The notes under the pieces are model-generated. The model saw only the letters and a list, made by a program, of their open reading frames with translations, had not been told where the DNA came from and did no database searches. The position numbers and the translations under genes were made by a program. DNA of 64,000 bases from Streptococcus australis (GTDB lineage: Bacteria; Bacillota; Bacilli; Lactobacillales; Streptococcaceae): contig NZ_RJPZ01000002.1 in assembly GCF_003943615.1 (NCBI RefSeq), forward strand, positions 124,001-188,000. Direction: 5' to 3'. Shown here one piece after another: positions 62,363 to 64,000 of the stretch (positions are counted from its first letter, which is position 1; every line of letters begins with the position of its first letter).

Positions 62363-63844
62363 TTATACTCCAGATCGTGTGAAATCATAAAAGAGTACAT
62401 TCAGTTTTTCTACAAGTTCCAAAAGGGTTAAACTACTTGTACAAATAAATCTTTTCCCTTTTATATCTGGAATCATAAAGTTGGCAACAATGACATCATA
62501 TTCGGTGTGCTCTAGTTCATGAAGATTAAAGTCGTGCTTGATGACCTGTGAAAACTCAAAGTTATCCGTACAATAAAATTTTAAGAAATCAATCATGGAC
62601 TTGGCATGGTGGTCATCGTATCGGCTAATGATTAAGACCTTAACAGCCGTCCGTCTCCTTAGGAGTTGAGGCAATAGATTTTCCCAATGTGAAAATACGG
62701 TATAAACCTGATGCTTGAGATTTTCAGGATTTTCATGAAAGCCCATCTCTTTGAGATAGTGATACAAGCCCGTTTCAACATCCTGATAAAATTTTGGGAA
62801 TAGGGTTCGATAATCCTCATTGGTATAACTCTTGGTATCATAGAGGAGAAATTCACCAAAGATTTCACGTCGCTCCAAATGGGAGGTGTTGTGAATATGC
62901 ATGATCATCTCTTCATAATTCTCAAGTTCTAAACCATAAGATTCACTCAGGTGATCAAGAAATTGAGAGGCTAAAATATAGGATTTTTTTGTAACAGCAT
63001 CTTCCTCTGTAGCATCAATCAGACCCTGTGGAGTAAAATAGAAGCGTTTCTGCAGGAAGATAATAAAGAGCTGTTCAATGGTTTCTTCGTTAAATTCTAC
63101 ACCCAGTTGCAAACCAAAATAACGAAGCATCTCATTGATTTTTGGAAGCTCTTGATAGAGATAGGCGTATTGTTCAAAATTATTGGCCCCTTCAATTCGA
63201 TAACCTTGCTTAATCCGGTAAAGATACACCGTCAGCATAATTTTATAAGAATGGAAGACCGAATAAGTCAGTGGGATTTCCGTCAATTTATAGAAGAAGG
63301 TGATGAAATCAATGATGACTTGTTCTCTGATATCTGGAAATGGCCACTCTAAATAATAATACCGCTCTGCAAAATATTGGGAATAGAAAAAGCGAATATC
63401 GACTTCGTCTCCCACGACATTTAGAGGATTCAAGGTGATTCGAATATTGTACTTTTCCTGAATAATTTGGTTGATGTTTCGAATCAAGCGATAAAACGAT
63501 TGTTGACTGAGATCATATCGTCTACAAATTAAGTCACTGGAAACGTCCTTATGAAAGAACAAGTATTCCAAGAGGGAGAAAGCTGTAGATTCTTTAAAAA
63601 AGTGATGGTAGACCACCTCGATCCCAACCGAATCATCATAGCTGATCTTAATGCCATTTGTCGAAGACTCAATCAAGAACTCATTAAAGACCGTTCGTAA
63701 ATTTGAAAGATCCTCTTTTAATGAGCGTTCTGTACAATCTAACATTTCAGCGAGTTCCTTCAAATGAAACCAGCGCTTCTCTCGAATTAATGTTTCTAGC
63801 AAACGCATTTGGCGTCGTTGCTTTTTGGCAAGCAATTCTATCAT
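62363..63844 (-). CDS. Mga-family transcriptional regulator
   Basis: A 493-residue virulence-type regulator. Two N-terminal helix-turn-helix units (residues 10-60, HLKELAEMLDCTERSLKEDL, and 95-125, ICRRYDLSQQSFYRLIRNIN), a central PRD_Mga region (about 170-385), and a C-terminal EIIB-like fold (VKVLIISRYDDHHAKSMIDF). PTS phosphorylation probably tunes its activity. The target genes are not evident; the nearest candidate lies beyond the right edge. SD AAGGAG at the start. Confidence 0.85.
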   Translation of the reverse strand: MIELLAKKQRRQMRLLETLIREKRWFHLKELAEMLDCTERSLKEDLSNLRTVFNEFLIESSTNGIKISYDDSVGIEVVYHHFFKESTAFSLLEYLFFHKDVSSDLICRRYDLSQQSFYRLIRNINQIIQEKYNIRITLNPLNVVGDEVDIRFFYSQYFAERYYYLEWPFPDIREQVIIDFITFFYKLTEIPLTYSVFHSYKIMLTVYLYRIKQGYRIEGANNFEQYAYLYQELPKINEMLRYFGLQLGVEFNEETIEQLFIIFLQKRFYFTPQGLIDATEEDAVTKKSYILASQFLDHLSESYGLELENYEEMIMHIHNTSHLERREIFGEFLLYDTKSYTNEDYRTLFPKFYQDVETGLYHYLKEMGFHENPENLKHQVYTVFSHWENLLPQLLRRRTAVKVLIISRYDDHHAKSMIDFLKFYCTDNFEFSQVIKHDFNLHELEHTEYDVIVANFMIPDIKGKRFICTSSLTLLELVEKLNVLFYDFTRSGV

Positions 63845-63882
63845 CTTATAGAAACTCCTTGATTTTGTATCATTACTAATTC

Positions 63883-63888
63883 ATTATA
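63883..63888 (-). promoter_or_regulatory. Extended -10 of the Mga-family gene
   Basis: Minus-strand TGTTATAAT about 40 bases upstream of the start; no clear -35. Confidence 0.45.
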
Positions 63889-63963
63889 ACATATTTTCTT
63901 AAAGGAAAGGTAAAGGTTTACGATTCAAGTACTTTGCCTATCCTTTCTAAGTCTATATTCAAA

Positions 63964-64000
63964 AGAGAGTGGGACAGAAATCGGTCATTCGTTAGAATTC
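63964..64000 (-). repeat. Structured interspersed repeat, copy 4 (cut by window edge, reversed)
   Basis: AGAGAGTGGGACAGAAATCG and what follows is the reverse complement of the right end of copy 3, identical over all 37 visible bases. It lies upstream of the Mga-family gene. Confidence 0.85.

Noticed and set aside
1..64000. Prophage, integrative element or genomic island
   Set aside because: No integrase, structural phage gene, conjugation gene or att-like direct repeats at the single tRNA; gene order is core-like throughout.

Overview
The window looks like a low-GC Firmicute chromosome of the genus Streptococcus, most likely the mitis/sanguinis/parasanguinis group. Evidence: a Lys-type MurE (DDPN motif), an SlrA-like cyclophilin lipoprotein next to an ABC-F gene, the era-mutM-coaE-pmrA-rpmG-secG-rnr-smpB order known from pneumococcus, a livJHMGF block, a CtsR-controlled clpP, an Mga-family regulator, and a short structured repeat of streptococcal type present four times. 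It is ordinary core chromosome. I saw no prophage, integrase, CRISPR array, rRNA operon or intact insertion sequence. Most genes lie on the minus strand.

Layout. 1-8.6 kb: edge of a secreted C69 dipeptidase, then a long minus-strand housekeeping run (smpB, rnr, secG, rpmG, pmrA, coaE, mutM, era, dgkA, ybeY). 8.6-12.6 kb: a heterodimeric BmrCD/LmrCD-type exporter behind a leader peptide and two tandem terminators, then tRNA-Thr(GGT). 12.6-20.2 kb: GNAT acetyltransferase, alanine dehydrogenase, repeat copy 1, phoH, yozE, cvfB, frr-pyrH, rplK-rplA with two L1-type mRNA sites, and a DUF3397 membrane protein. 20.2-28.7 kb: Exp7/CtpE-like P-type ATPase, VOC protein, FtsK/SpoIIIE, a gene remnant and a three-gene ABC-2 exporter. 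28.7-37.7 kb: slrA, ABC-F, ArsC/Spx-like protein, ogt, GNAT, rsmI, yabA, holB, tmk, YitT protein and CBS-ACT protein.

37.7-44.3 kb: the liv branched-chain amino acid transporter with a CodY box inside its promoter, ylbG, repeat copy 2 (truncated), clpP with CtsR operator, and upp. 44.3-51.5 kb: mgtA behind an M-box magnesium riboswitch plus a newly noticed leader peptide with an acidic/proline stretch, then malY-metB and a MurJ/YtgP-type flippase. 51.5-56.5 kb: murE, DUF1803, NlpC/P60-like protein, ppaC, pflA, repeat copy 3. 56.5-64 kb: a TrpXYZ-type ABC transporter behind a long attenuator leader, a repeat-rich membrane protein, a CorC/HlyC-like CBS protein, an Mga-family regulator, and the start of repeat copy 4.

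The most interesting content is in the leaders. Three transporter operons (mgtA, the BmrCD-like exporter, the TrpXYZ-like importer) have long untranslated leaders in which a small ORF is combined with mutually exclusive hairpins and intrinsic terminators. The mgtA leader is the strongest candidate for an undescribed regulatory arrangement: a riboswitch followed by a second, translation-based magnesium sensor. All function calls rest on reading protein motifs and DNA signals by eye; no database search was run.
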